DNA of 40,414 nucleotides, from the NCBI RefSeq assembly GCF_002159915.1, contig NZ_NFJP01000031.1, positions 1 to 40,414 of the forward strand, given 5' to 3'. The notes beneath the pieces are model-generated. The model searched no databases and was not told the DNA's origin. It saw nothing but the letters and a program-made list of their open reading frames with translations. Shown piece by piece: positions 8,384 to 16,916 of this stretch. Both the position numbers and the translations under genes were made by a program. Position 1 is the stretch's first letter. Each line of letters begins with the position of its first letter. This DNA comes from Gordonibacter sp. An230. GTDB taxonomy: Bacteria > Actinomycetota > Coriobacteriia > Coriobacteriales > Eggerthellaceae.

Positions 8384-9067
8384 ATGGCGAAGGCGAAGAA
8401 ACATGGATGGTTGAGGGCGATGCTGGGTGTGCTGCTGGGATGCGTGCTGGCAGTGGTTGCGGTGGTCGCGGCGACGAACGCGATCACGGTGCTGACCACG
8501 AAGGATCGCATCGTGGGTGCCGAGGCCGCCGCGTCGTTCGATGCGGATGCCATCGTGGTGTTGGGCGCGTCGGTGTACGCGGACGGTACACCGTCCGGCA
8601 TCCTGCAAGACCGTCTCGACGACGGCATTGCCCTGTACTTCGCGGGCGTGGCGCCGAAAATCATCATGAGCGGCGACAACAGCACCGTGTCGTACAACGA
8701 AGTGAAGGCCATGAAGGACTACGCAGTGGCCCAGGGAGTTCCCAGCGCGGACGTGTTCTGCGACCATGCGGGCTTCTCCACCTACGAGAGCATGTACCGC
8801 GCCAAGCACGTGTTCGGCGCCGAGCGCATCGTCGTGGCCACGCAGACCTATCACCTGTACCGGGCGCTCTACGCGGCAAACGGCCTGGGCCTGGAGGCCG
8901 TCGGCGTGCCGAGCGACTACCGCGAGTACGCCCACCAGCTTCAATACGACATGCGCGAGATCCCTGCGCGCGCCAAGGACTTCTTCAAGACGCTGCTTCG
9001 CGTGCCTTCGACGTTCGTGGGGGATCCCATTAGCCTTGAGCAATCGGGTGACGTCACCGAAAGCTAG
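8384..9067 (+). CDS. SanA/YdcF-like DUF218 membrane-anchored protein
   Basis: A 227-residue protein with one N-terminal membrane anchor (residues about 9-35) and an extracytoplasmic DUF218 domain. Family marks are DADAIVVLGASVYADGTPS, the Asp/Arg segment QDRLDDGIALYF, KIIMSGDN, STYESMYRAKHVFG and VATQTYHLYRALYAA. Family members are linked to cell-envelope functions such as vancomycin tolerance (SanA), but the reaction is not settled. ATG 8384 is preferred over an in-frame TTG at 8366 because a -10-like TATCAT would lie on the longer start. Its stop codon overlaps that of the convergent HPt gene: the two genes share the palindrome CTAG at 9064-9067. Confidence 0.82.
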   Translation: MAKAKKHGWLRAMLGVLLGCVLAVVAVVAATNAITVLTTKDRIVGAEAAASFDADAIVVLGASVYADGTPSGILQDRLDDGIALYFAGVAPKIIMSGDNSTVSYNEVKAMKDYAVAQGVPSADVFCDHAGFSTYESMYRAKHVFGAERIVVATQTYHLYRALYAANGLGLEAVGVPSDYREYAHQLQYDMREIPARAKDFFKTLLRVPSTFVGDPISLEQSGDVTES

Positions 9068-9441
9068 TCGGATGCGAGCTCGCGCGCTGCGGACAGCGCG
9101 TCGTCGTAGGCGGTGCGGGCCTGCGGCATGCGGTCACGCGCGGCGGCCGCATCGCCCGCGCGCAGCGCGTCGGTGATGGCGCAGGCGTGCTCGTGCAGAA
9201 CGCGAAACGACAGGCTGCCGGCCACGCCTTTGAGGGAGTGCGCTTCGCACAGCGCCGTCTCGGCGTCGCCTGCTGACAGCGCTCGCTCGAGCGCGGGGAA
9301 GTGCGGGTCGTCCGCGAACTTTACCGCCAGCCGACGATAGAGCGCCTCGTTTCCGTCGAAACGTCGCAGGGCGTCTTGGTAATCGACGCCACGAGCGCGC
9401 AGGCGCTGCTCGAGCGATGCGTCGCCCCTTTTGCCGTCCAT
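9064..9441 (-). CDS. Stand-alone histidine phosphotransfer (HPt) domain protein
   Basis: A 125-residue, almost entirely helical protein. ALCEAHSLKGVAGSLSF (residues about 63-79) is the HPt signature, with the phosphoryl-accepting His in AHSLKG. HPt proteins pass phosphate between histidine kinases and response regulators; no kinase or receiver is encoded in this window. The start (ATG 9441) is preceded by GGAGGA, which lies inside the last codons of the LuxR gene just upstream (stop at 9447), so the two are almost certainly co-transcribed and translationally linked. Why a membrane LuxR without a receiver domain should be paired with an HPt protein is unclear. Confidence 0.88.
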   Translation of the reverse strand: MDGKRGDASLEQRLRARGVDYQDALRRFDGNEALYRRLAVKFADDPHFPALERALSAGDAETALCEAHSLKGVAGSLSFRVLHEHACAITDALRAGDAAAARDRMPQARTAYDDALSAARELASD

Positions 9442-9446
9442 GTTCG

Positions 9447-11150
9447 TCAGTCCTCCAATTCGCTCGGGTCGAACGATTCGATGAGATCCAAAAGCTCCTG
9501 CTTCTTGTGGATGTCGAGTTTCGCGTAGATGCGCTTCGAGTGCGTCCGGATGGTGTTCTCGGACACCACGAGGTCTTCGGCAATGCGCGCCACGGTGTTG
9601 CCGCGCGCGATGAGCTCCATCACCTCGGCTTCGCGTGCGCTCAAACGGTAATGTTGCTGCAGGGCGGCGGCTTGCTTCGAGATACGGTCCTGGTAGACAC
9701 GCTCCTCAGGACCCAGTCGCCGCGGTCGTTGCGCGTGTGCGTTTGCGCCGTTTGCCGGGCTCGTCTCGCGTGCCGCTTGCCTGCGTTGGCTTTTAGGCGT
9801 CCCCTGGCTTTCGACAGGCTGCGGCTTCCTTTCGCTATCCGTTGTCGCATTCGGGGTCGCGTCTTGGGCGGAGCGTCCGGTCTCGGATTTTCGTCCAGAC
9901 GCGTGCGGGGCTCGCAGCGCCACGAGTTCGATGCTGGCTGCGGCGTCGGCATTATCGACATCGCGCTTGAATATGCGCACGAAGCCGCCTTGCCCGATGA
10001 AGTACATGAGTCCGAGCAAATACACCGCCACAAGAGCCACCACGGCAAGCGGGGCGACGCCCATCACCATGATCTGCTCGGCGAACGTCCCTCCGATGAA
10101 GCCCACGTCGTGCAGGGCGTACACGATGCCGCCGAAGAACCCATAGATGAACACGGGGTTGATGCCGCGGTCGCGCGAGGCCTGCGCGCATTGGATCATC
10201 ATGAGCATGATGGCCACGCTGTACACGGCGTACAGGATGGCGGCAAGCCAGCGGACGTACCCCTCGGGCAGAAACGGCAGCATTAAGAACCCCGTGATCA
10301 CGATGGGGAAGAACACGCGGTACGCTCCCACCACGTTCAGGCGCAGGTTCTTGAACTGCCACAGCACGAGCAGGGCTATGGCGGCGGCGCACATGCCTCC
10401 CATCGACAACGCATTCACGAGCGATCCGACCGCCGGCTCGCCGATGGCGAGCGAGCGCATGATGCCGGTGCAGAACCCGAGCGCGCCCACGCACAGCGCA
10501 CTGCGCCAGTAGTCGTGCGCCACGCGCCGGTACACGCGCGGATGCTCGCGCGGAACGTCTTGGAACATGGCCTGGTCGCGGTCGATTGTTCGACTTTTCA
10601 ATGCGATGGTCAGGCCAAATAGAGGCAGGAACACGAGCGGAATCAGAAACGCCGTCACAGCCTGGGGGATGAGGTAAAGCGAGAAGTAGAGCACCGCGGC
10701 CCAAGCGGTTCCCAGGATGAGCTCGCGGTTGCCGCTATCGGCATCTTGGCTGGCGAACAGCCGTTGCCACAGCATGTAGAACCCTGCCGAGCCCAGCCCT
10801 AGGAGCGCGCCGCCCGCAACCACGAGCGGAAGCGACCAATCGCTTAGATAGATGGCTCCGATCAGGCAGCACCATCCCAGCAGGTAGGGAACGGTGGCAA
10901 GCCGCACGATGAACGTGCGCGTGGGGCCGGGCACGAAGTACCCGCCTATCATGCTGGCGAAGTAGCTTGCCGAGAACACGACGGACTGCGCGAAGAAGAA
11001 CCAGAACACGATCTGGGGTGTTTGGAACTCCAAGGGAAGGAACGGGAACACGCCGCCCCACACCCCTGCGGCGTTGATAGCCAGGAACAGCGCGTAACCG
11101 AGCGTTGTGATGCTGGGCGTGAATATGCGGACGATGCTTTGAAGCTGCAC
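9447..11150 (-). CDS. Membrane-embedded LuxR-type transcriptional regulator
   Basis: A 567-residue regulator. Residues 1 to about 390 form many hydrophobic helices, followed by a polar, low-complexity linker (about 405-490, rich in Ser, Arg, Ala and Gln) and a LuxR/GerE helix-turn-helix at about 503-557 (YRLSAREAEVMELIARG, then ENTIRTHSKRIYAKLDI). The start is GTG at 11150, after GGGGAAAGGAAG. A TATGCT further upstream on the minus strand (about 11190) is a possible -10. It is followed by the HPt gene and is divergent from the orphan DmsC gene at 11914, across a 760-bp gap. It probably controls a nearby respiratory module, either the orphan DmsC or the dmsABC operon. Confidence 0.85.
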   Translation of the reverse strand: MQLQSIVRIFTPSITTLGYALFLAINAAGVWGGVFPFLPLEFQTPQIVFWFFFAQSVVFSASYFASMIGGYFVPGPTRTFIVRLATVPYLLGWCCLIGAIYLSDWSLPLVVAGGALLGLGSAGFYMLWQRLFASQDADSGNRELILGTAWAAVLYFSLYLIPQAVTAFLIPLVFLPLFGLTIALKSRTIDRDQAMFQDVPREHPRVYRRVAHDYWRSALCVGALGFCTGIMRSLAIGEPAVGSLVNALSMGGMCAAAIALLVLWQFKNLRLNVVGAYRVFFPIVITGFLMLPFLPEGYVRWLAAILYAVYSVAIMLMMIQCAQASRDRGINPVFIYGFFGGIVYALHDVGFIGGTFAEQIMVMGVAPLAVVALVAVYLLGLMYFIGQGGFVRIFKRDVDNADAAASIELVALRAPHASGRKSETGRSAQDATPNATTDSERKPQPVESQGTPKSQRRQAARETSPANGANAHAQRPRRLGPEERVYQDRISKQAAALQQHYRLSAREAEVMELIARGNTVARIAEDLVVSENTIRTHSKRIYAKLDIHKKQELLDLIESFDPSELED

Positions 11151-11913
11151 GTGCTTCCTTTCCCCGCGATCGGCTCATGCAGGCGCAAGGGCTAGCATAC
11201 CAGACTTTTCCGGGGCCGCACGTGCCGGAGCCGCGACGTTGCGGTTTCGGCGTGCGACATGTTCCGCACCGTCCTTCCGCTTCGTCTTTCCGCAGGCGTG
11301 CCGTCTTTCGCCGCCGTTCGAAGATGGCTGCCTTTTGGGCGAAAGGGCGTTTTCGGGCGCGAGGGCGCAAGGGTCGCATGCTTGCGGGGCGAGGCGGGGC
11401 GGTTTGCCGACGCGCATGGCGACGCTCGCGCGCAAAGCGGCTCTGCACGCGGGGAATGTGCGTTCAGCGAACGGCCCCGCTGATCGCGATGGCGTCATGG
11501 ACCGCGCCGGGATCGCGCGGAGCGGTCATGTGCGCTCTTGCCCCGTCTCCCTTCCATCGCGCGTACGCCCCCTTGAAAAGTGGGTCGTTCAGCGAACGCA
11601 AGCCTATCGCAGTTTTGGGAAGAACGCGAGTTTCGCTCGAGGCGAGGGCTCGAGTTCGCCAAAGAAGAGGCCGGGAGCGAAGCGGCTTGGCTGCGGATGG
11701 CGCAGTCGCGATCGGCGCGGCGCGTGGTCCTTTGCGAGCTGCGGGATTCGGTACCGTGGCGATCAGGCGACGGGGCGGCTGCGGCGGGGATACGGGTTGA
11801 CGAACGATGCGGTCGCCCGGCGTGATCGAGCGATCAGGCAGGTAGGATGGGCCCATCGAAAACGACGGTTGGGCCCCTGCGCATGCGTTCGCGGCCCGTG
11901 AGGAGGTGCAGTC
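11151..11913. other. Intergenic stretch without a supported gene
   Basis: Several overlapping open frames exist on the plus strand, but none has a ribosome-binding site or recognisable sequence. The 13-mer CGTTCAGCGAACG occurs twice (11461-11473 and 11586-11598). Just before the DmsC gene, GGGCCCATCG and a following GGGCCC could form a small hairpin (about 11848-11878). Confidence 0.4.
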
Positions 11914-12855
11914 ATGAGCCTGGCGCTCTTGCAACTGCCGATGACGCTGTTCACTACGTTGGTGCCGATGGCATCGGGCGCGTTCATCGGGTTGGCCATC
12001 GCGTTTCTGACGACGCGCTTTTCGGATGGGTGCCTTAAACGTATTGACCGCTGGACGCTTCTTCCCCTCGGCATCATCGCGGTGGGCTTCGTTGCGGCCT
12101 TTTTGTCGCTCGCATTCCCGCAGGGGGCAACAAGCGTTCTGCGAGATATTGGCGGAGCCGGCTTTGCGACCGGGATGATCGTTCCGTTGACGGGTTTGGC
12201 GTTCTCGTCTCTTGCGGTGGTGTATTGGATCATTGCCTTGACCGGGAATTTGGGCTATCGGGCGAGAACCGTGTTCGCCGTCGTGGTGGGGGTAGGCGCG
12301 CTCGCGCTGTCGTTGTCCATCGGCATGTCGCTAGCGGGCTCGTCCGCCTTGTCGTGGAGCGCGCTGCCCACGGTCGTCGGGCTGATGGGATTCTGCGTGG
12401 CGGGCGGCGTGCCGCTTGGCGTGCTTGTGGTTGCGCTGGGAGGCGGATTGCAAGAAGCGGAGAACGCGCGGTTCGCGTCGGCGTTGGTGGTTGCGGCGTT
12501 CATCGGCGTGGTGGCGTCGATTTTCGGAGTGGCGTCCCAGATGCTGTTCGCGCAGTCGCTGGTCGCTGCACTTGTTCCGGGTGCCGAGGCCTTGCCTGGT
12601 TCGTGGGTGTACTTGGTGATCTCCATCATCGGGTTTGTCGTCATGCTGGCATGCCTGCGAACGGCCCTTTCGCCTGATCGCACGTCCGCGCTCGGGCGAA
12701 CTGCCGGCGCAACTGCAGGGGTGCCCATACGTGATCGCGGCGACGTTCTGCCGGTGGGCGAGCGTTCGGCCGTTCCGCTTCTCGTGGGCGGGAACGCCGC
12801 TGTGCTGGCTGCAATCTTCGTGGCGTGCCTTGTGTTCTATGCGCTGCCCGTGTGA
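11914..12855 (+). CDS. Orphan DmsC-like membrane anchor subunit
   Basis: A 313-residue protein with about eight hydrophobic helices, resembling DmsC, the quinol-oxidising anchor of DMSO-reductase-type enzymes. The opening LPMTLFTTLVPMASGAFIGL closely parallels the DmsC genes at 16917 (LPLALFTTLAPMGAGAFVAL) and 18938. ATG 11914 follows GAGGAGG. No catalytic or Fe-S gene is adjacent: dmsA starts 1 kb downstream and has its own DmsC. It is slightly longer than its paralogues because of a loop before the last helix (about 250-290). It may serve as an alternative anchor or be a remnant of a lost operon; the frame is intact. Confidence 0.8.
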   Translation: MSLALLQLPMTLFTTLVPMASGAFIGLAIAFLTTRFSDGCLKRIDRWTLLPLGIIAVGFVAAFLSLAFPQGATSVLRDIGGAGFATGMIVPLTGLAFSSLAVVYWIIALTGNLGYRARTVFAVVVGVGALALSLSIGMSLAGSSALSWSALPTVVGLMGFCVAGGVPLGVLVVALGGGLQEAENARFASALVVAAFIGVVASIFGVASQMLFAQSLVAALVPGAEALPGSWVYLVISIIGFVVMLACLRTALSPDRTSALGRTAGATAGVPIRDRGDVLPVGERSAVPLLVGGNAAVLAAIFVACLVFYALPV

Positions 12856-13041
12856 GCTGCGTTGAGGGGAGGGGCGAGGCTCCCTCCCTCTCTCCCTTGT
12901 GCCCGAGGTTGCAGAGGCGGCGGCAAGCGCGCGGCGCGCAAGAGGGTGTTGGCCTCCGCATCGCGTGCCGTTCGGTTTGCGGTGACGAGGGGAGGCGTGA
13001 TCGTAGACGGGCTCTGCGCGCGCCGTCCTCCCGAATGCGCA
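12856..13041. other. Intergenic segment after the orphan DmsC gene
   Basis: No gene seen. A G-rich and a C-rich run immediately past the stop (about 12864-12895) could pair imperfectly as a terminator. Confidence 0.3.
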
Positions 13042-13200
13042 AGATTCGCCAGATCGCCACCCGGAAGGCCGATGTTCGTAGCGATAGCGAAGTCGCATAA
13101 AGTGTTTCCCCGTTCAAGAAAAACGTTACAGCTGAGGAAAAAGGATGCGGGTTCCGAGATGTCTTCTTCGCTTGCTGTTCGGCAGCAATCTGGCGAATCT
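13042..13200. repeat. Palindromic-ended intergenic element, copy 2
   Basis: Perfect 13-nt inverted arms (AGATTCGCCAGAT at 13042-13054 and its complement at 13188-13200), with imperfect pairing continuing inward. Read on the minus strand, the interior has a segment (CAGCTGTAACGTTTTTC) loosely alignable with the interior of the copy at 39905. Length and layout match the other copies, while the arm sequence differs. Confidence 0.55.
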
Positions 13201-13742
13201 GGCGAAAAGCACCCTGTGCGTTGCGAAGATGGCGGGCGGGGCCTTGGCGCTTTCGGCGCTTGCTCGCTCTTCGGTTTTGCCCGTGGGCCAGCTGTTGTTT
13301 CCCGGTGACTGCGCAAGTCTTCAGACGCTGAGCCTTCTTTGCGGAAGAGGTCGCCCGAATGGAGGAGAAGGGGCGGGGCGCAGGTAAGGGAGCGCATGCG
13401 GGAAGGCATCCAAGAAAGGACGCGTGCGGACGTATGCAAGATGCGAAGAAGCACATGTGCAGTGAGCGGGGGTTTGAATAGAGGCGGTAAGTCAGAGACG
13501 GGGAAGGGCGCTCGTGGAGGCCGAAATGCCTCGAGTTGTTCTGAAGGTCTGATCCTCTAGCGTCTTTCGTTGCGGCGGTCGAGAGACGCGGTCCTCTCGG
13601 GGTGGGGCTCGCCTTGCAGTTCGAAGAAGATTGCGAGATGGAGTGGATGGGGTGGCGGTGTGCGCAGGGGCGGGTGCCATGACGTGCCCGTGCGCATGAG
13701 TCCGAGCATGCGGAAAGCAGCGCTCATTTAAAGCGTCCCTTC
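13201..13742. other. Intergenic segment, no gene seen
   Basis: GC-rich and without a supported open frame or terminator. Confidence 0.3.
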
Positions 13743-13810
13743 TGTCACCCGTTTGTATGTGACCCCTTCTGAACTGGTAAGATGTCAAATTCGCACGTTT
13801 TATGTGACAC
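13743..13810 (+). promoter_or_regulatory. Promoter/operator region of dmsABC
   Basis: Contains a -10-like TAAGAT at 13778-13783, flanked by repeated GTCAC/GTGAC half-sites: GTCAC at 13744 with GTGAC at 13759, and TGTCA at 13783 with GTGACA at 13804. These could bind an activator, perhaps one of the membrane LuxR proteins nearby. The dmsA start lies 70 bp downstream. Confidence 0.45.
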
Positions 13811-13879
13811 GTGCCCAAGCTGAAATGGGTATGGTTGGCCTGCTTTGACGAGAGTGCGTTCTAGAGAAGGGGGAGTGCA

Positions 13880-16279
13880 ATGTCTGAAGCAATGCCGACT
13901 TTGAGCCGTCGCGCGTTCGTGAAGACGACGGGGGCGCTCGGCGCGCTGGCCGCCGTCGGCGGCGCGGCTGCGACCGATTCGCTCTTCGGAAACGGCGTGG
14001 CGCAGGCGTCTGCCGACAGCGAGGAGAAGGTCACCTGGGGCCACTGTGCCATCAACTGCCCGGGTCGCTGCGCTTTGCGTATCCATACGAAAGACGACGA
14101 GGTTGTGTGGGTTGAAGGTGACACGTCGGATGACAACAATATCGATGAAATGCAAGTGAGGTGCTGCTTGCGTGGGCGTTCGTATCGCCGGTGGATTAAT
14201 CATCCTGATCGACTGAACTACCCTATGAAACGTGTTGGACGACGTGGCGAGGGGAAGTTTGAAAGAATCTCCTGGGATGAAGCCATTGATACGATTGCCG
14301 AGAAATTGAAATACACTATCGATACGTACGGAAACGAGGCAATTTACATTCACATGGGTTCTGGCACCAGCTCCACTACTGCGCGCCCGTACTGGCGTAT
14401 GTTTAATGTGCTTGGGGGGTCGCTGCAGTTTTATGGCAGCTATTCAACTCATCAGCTTACCTATACGACGCCGTTCGTTATTGGTTCGGGATCGGGGTCC
14501 ACGCTCAATGTGATTGAGGATGCTACGTTGTATTTGGCCTTTGGTTCCAATCCTACGGTAACGACGCAAGGTGGCGGTTGCGGGCATACGGATTATGTTC
14601 GTATGCGCGAGAACACCAAGGCAAAGATTGTTCATGTCGATCCGCGTTTGACGGACACTGTAGCCGGGCATTGTGACGAGTGGTTGCCCATCAATCCGGG
14701 AACCGATGCGGCTCTTATCGCCGGTTTAGCCCATTATCTTATCGAGCATGATCTGGTCGATCTGGATTTCCTGCACACCTATTGCGTAGGCTACGACGAA
14801 GAGACTATGCCAGAAGCTTACAAGGGCAGGAATATGTCCTACTATGCTTACATCATGGGCGAAGGTTACGATAAGGTAGAGAAGACGCCAGAGTGGGCCT
14901 CTAAAATTACCGGAATAGCTCCTCAGAAAATTGAAGAATTGGCACAGGAGATTGGCACCACGGAAGCTTTGTTCGTTGATCAGGGATATGGTTCTCAGCG
15001 TAGAAGTAATGGTGAGTGGAATTGCTGGGCAATCATGGTTCTTCCTGCGCTTGTGGGTCAAGTTGGCAAGCCGGGAACGAATAGCGGTTATCCCCATGGA
15101 AGCTACTCAATCAATCTGACCTCCATCCCTGATCTCGAAAATCCCATAAAGGAGCAGATTCCCTGCTACCTTTACACTGACGCTATTGACCACGGACACG
15201 AGATGACTGCTAAAAATGCAGGAGTTAAAAGCGGCGACGCAGTTAAGAGCGACATTAAATTTATGTTCTATGGGGCAGGCAATTGCTTGACGAATCAGCA
15301 TGGCGACATTAATCGAACTCACGATATACTAGCAGATGAGAGTAAGTGTGAATTCATCGTCTGCACGAACACGGTTTTGTGCGACTCTGCGAAGTATGCG
15401 GATATCCTTCTTCCCGATTCATTCCGTTTTGAACAGGTGTCGATGATTGGCACGGGCGGTGATACCGGCTACATGATTGCCGGCCAACCGTGCACGAGTC
15501 GTAAATTCGAGCGTAAGGATCCTTACGAGATCGCCACGCTCATTTCGCGAGCCATGGGAACAGAAGAAGAGTTTACCGAAGGAAAAACCCAGGAGGAGTG
15601 GATCAAGGAACTCTACGAAAAAGATCGTGCCAAAGATCCCTCCTTGCCAACGTATGACGAGGCAATGGAAATGGGAGTGTATAAGAAAGCGAATCCCAAG
15701 GGCAAAACCATCGCGTTGGAAGCGTTCGTTGCGGATCCTTCTGCGAATCCTCTTAAGACGGCGTCTGGCAAGATAGAGATATTTTCCGAGTCTGTGGAGA
15801 AGCTTGCCGAGACATGGGATCTTGCGGAAGACGAGCAATTCCATGGCTTACCGCTGTATATTCCCGAATGGTATGGTGTTGAGACGACGACGAAAGAAAA
15901 CCCTCTCGTTTTGACGGGATTCCACTATCGCGGTCGTCAGCACTCTTCGTGGGGCAATATTGACATTTTGAAAGAGGCTAATCCTCAAGAGGTTTGGATC
16001 AACCCAGCCGATGCGGAGGAACGAGGGATTGTTTCGGGTGACACCGTTTCTGTAACGAATGATTTCGGTGAGACTCATCTGCTTGCCAAAGTAACGCCTC
16101 GCATAGTTCCCGGAACTGTCGCCATATCTCAGGGTGCTTGGCACGAAGCGGATATGTATGGCGACCGTGTGGACAAGGGCGGATGTATCAATACACTTAC
16201 TTGCTATCGTCCCTCGCCATTGTCGAAAGGCAATCCGCAGCATTCCAATATCTGTCAAGTGACGAAGATCGCGGGTTAA
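13880..16279 (+). CDS. dmsA: DMSO-reductase-family molybdopterin catalytic subunit (DmsA-like)
   Basis: A 799-residue terminal reductase exported by the Tat system (SRRAFVK at 9-15). The N-terminal [4Fe-4S] ligands are Cys56, Cys60, Cys64 and Cys95 (CAINCPGRC, then VRCCLRG). YGSYSTHQ (185-192) matches the DmsA segment carrying the Mo-ligand Ser, here Ser189. The C-terminal molybdopterin-binding domain includes GFHYRGRQHSSWGN and WINPADAEERGIVSGD. The substrate could be an S-oxide, an N-oxide or another oxo compound; the sequence does not decide. It is followed by dmsB and dmsC. From about codon 75 onward the gene is visibly more AT-rich and uses AAA, AAT, TTA and ATT codons that are rare in its neighbours, whereas its first 225 bp are typical of the genome. 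GAAGGGGGAG precedes ATG 13880. Confidence 0.93.
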   Translation: MSEAMPTLSRRAFVKTTGALGALAAVGGAAATDSLFGNGVAQASADSEEKVTWGHCAINCPGRCALRIHTKDDEVVWVEGDTSDDNNIDEMQVRCCLRGRSYRRWINHPDRLNYPMKRVGRRGEGKFERISWDEAIDTIAEKLKYTIDTYGNEAIYIHMGSGTSSTTARPYWRMFNVLGGSLQFYGSYSTHQLTYTTPFVIGSGSGSTLNVIEDATLYLAFGSNPTVTTQGGGCGHTDYVRMRENTKAKIVHVDPRLTDTVAGHCDEWLPINPGTDAALIAGLAHYLIEHDLVDLDFLHTYCVGYDEETMPEAYKGRNMSYYAYIMGEGYDKVEKTPEWASKITGIAPQKIEELAQEIGTTEALFVDQGYGSQRRSNGEWNCWAIMVLPALVGQVGKPGTNSGYPHGSYSINLTSIPDLENPIKEQIPCYLYTDAIDHGHEMTAKNAGVKSGDAVKSDIKFMFYGAGNCLTNQHGDINRTHDILADESKCEFIVCTNTVLCDSAKYADILLPDSFRFEQVSMIGTGGDTGYMIAGQPCTSRKFERKDPYEIATLISRAMGTEEEFTEGKTQEEWIKELYEKDRAKDPSLPTYDEAMEMGVYKKANPKGKTIALEAFVADPSANPLKTASGKIEIFSESVEKLAETWDLAEDEQFHGLPLYIPEWYGVETTTKENPLVLTGFHYRGRQHSSWGNIDILKEANPQEVWINPADAEERGIVSGDTVSVTNDFGETHLLAKVTPRIVPGTVAISQGAWHEADMYGDRVDKGGCINTLTCYRPSPLSKGNPQHSNICQVTKIAG

Positions 16280-16294
16280 GGAGGGGAGCAAGTC

Positions 16295-16915
16295 ATGACC
16301 CAGTACGCATTCTATTTTGATGGTACTCGCTGTACAGGCTGCAAAACCTGCGAGTTTGCCTGCAAGGATTATTACGATCTAAATACTGAGTTTCAGTATC
16401 GCAAAGTATACGAATGTTCTGGAGGGACGACTGAAAAGAATTCCGATGGGCACATTGAGACGAGCTGCTTCGCTTACTATGTGTCTATGTCGTGCAACCA
16501 TTGTGATAGTCCGGCCTGTGTTGAGGTGTGTCCGACGGGGGCCATGCACAAAGATGCCGAGACGGGCCTCGTGTCCGTTGACGCCGACAAATGCGTGGGC
16601 TGCGGCTACTGCCACATGGCGTGCCCCTACAACGCGCCGAAGGTGGATCGTGAGAAGGGCCACTCTGTGAAATGCGATGGTTGCGCAGAGCGTATGGCTT
16701 CTGGTGAGCGACCAATCTGCGTTCGCGCGTGCCCTGCCCGTGCCCTTGACTTCGGCACGGTGGAGGAGATGTCCAAGCTGGGCGAGCGCGGCAACATCGC
16801 GCCTTTGCCCGAACCCTCGTACACGAACCCGAACCTCTATATCAAGCCCTCGGCGGACGCGCTTCCTGCGGGGCATGAAGATGGCAAGGTCGCGAATCCC
16901 TTGGAGGTGATGTAG
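16295..16915 (+). CDS. dmsB: DmsB-like four-cluster ferredoxin subunit
   Basis: A 206-residue electron-transfer subunit that links the anchor to DmsA. Four [4Fe-4S] binding sets are visible: CTGCKTCEFACKD, CNHCDSPACVEVCPTGA, CVGCGYCHMACPYNA, and CDGCAERMASGERPICVRACP. There is no signal peptide; it would be carried out with DmsA. ATG 16295 follows AAGGAGGGG, 15 bp after dmsA. The AT-rich composition of dmsA continues to about 16500 and then returns abruptly to the GC-rich codon use of the genome, so this gene contains the right-hand edge of the mosaic block. Confidence 0.93.
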   Translation: MTQYAFYFDGTRCTGCKTCEFACKDYYDLNTEFQYRKVYECSGGTTEKNSDGHIETSCFAYYVSMSCNHCDSPACVEVCPTGAMHKDAETGLVSVDADKCVGCGYCHMACPYNAPKVDREKGHSVKCDGCAERMASGERPICVRACPARALDFGTVEEMSKLGERGNIAPLPEPSYTNPNLYIKPSADALPAGHEDGKVANPLEVM

Positions 16916-16916
16916 C

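Noticed and set aside
11461-11598. CGTTCAGCGAACG occurring twice, as a fifth palindromic-ended element
   Set aside because: The two copies are a nearly palindromic 13-mer in direct order, with a loop mismatch when paired, and no interior similarity to the other four elements was seen.
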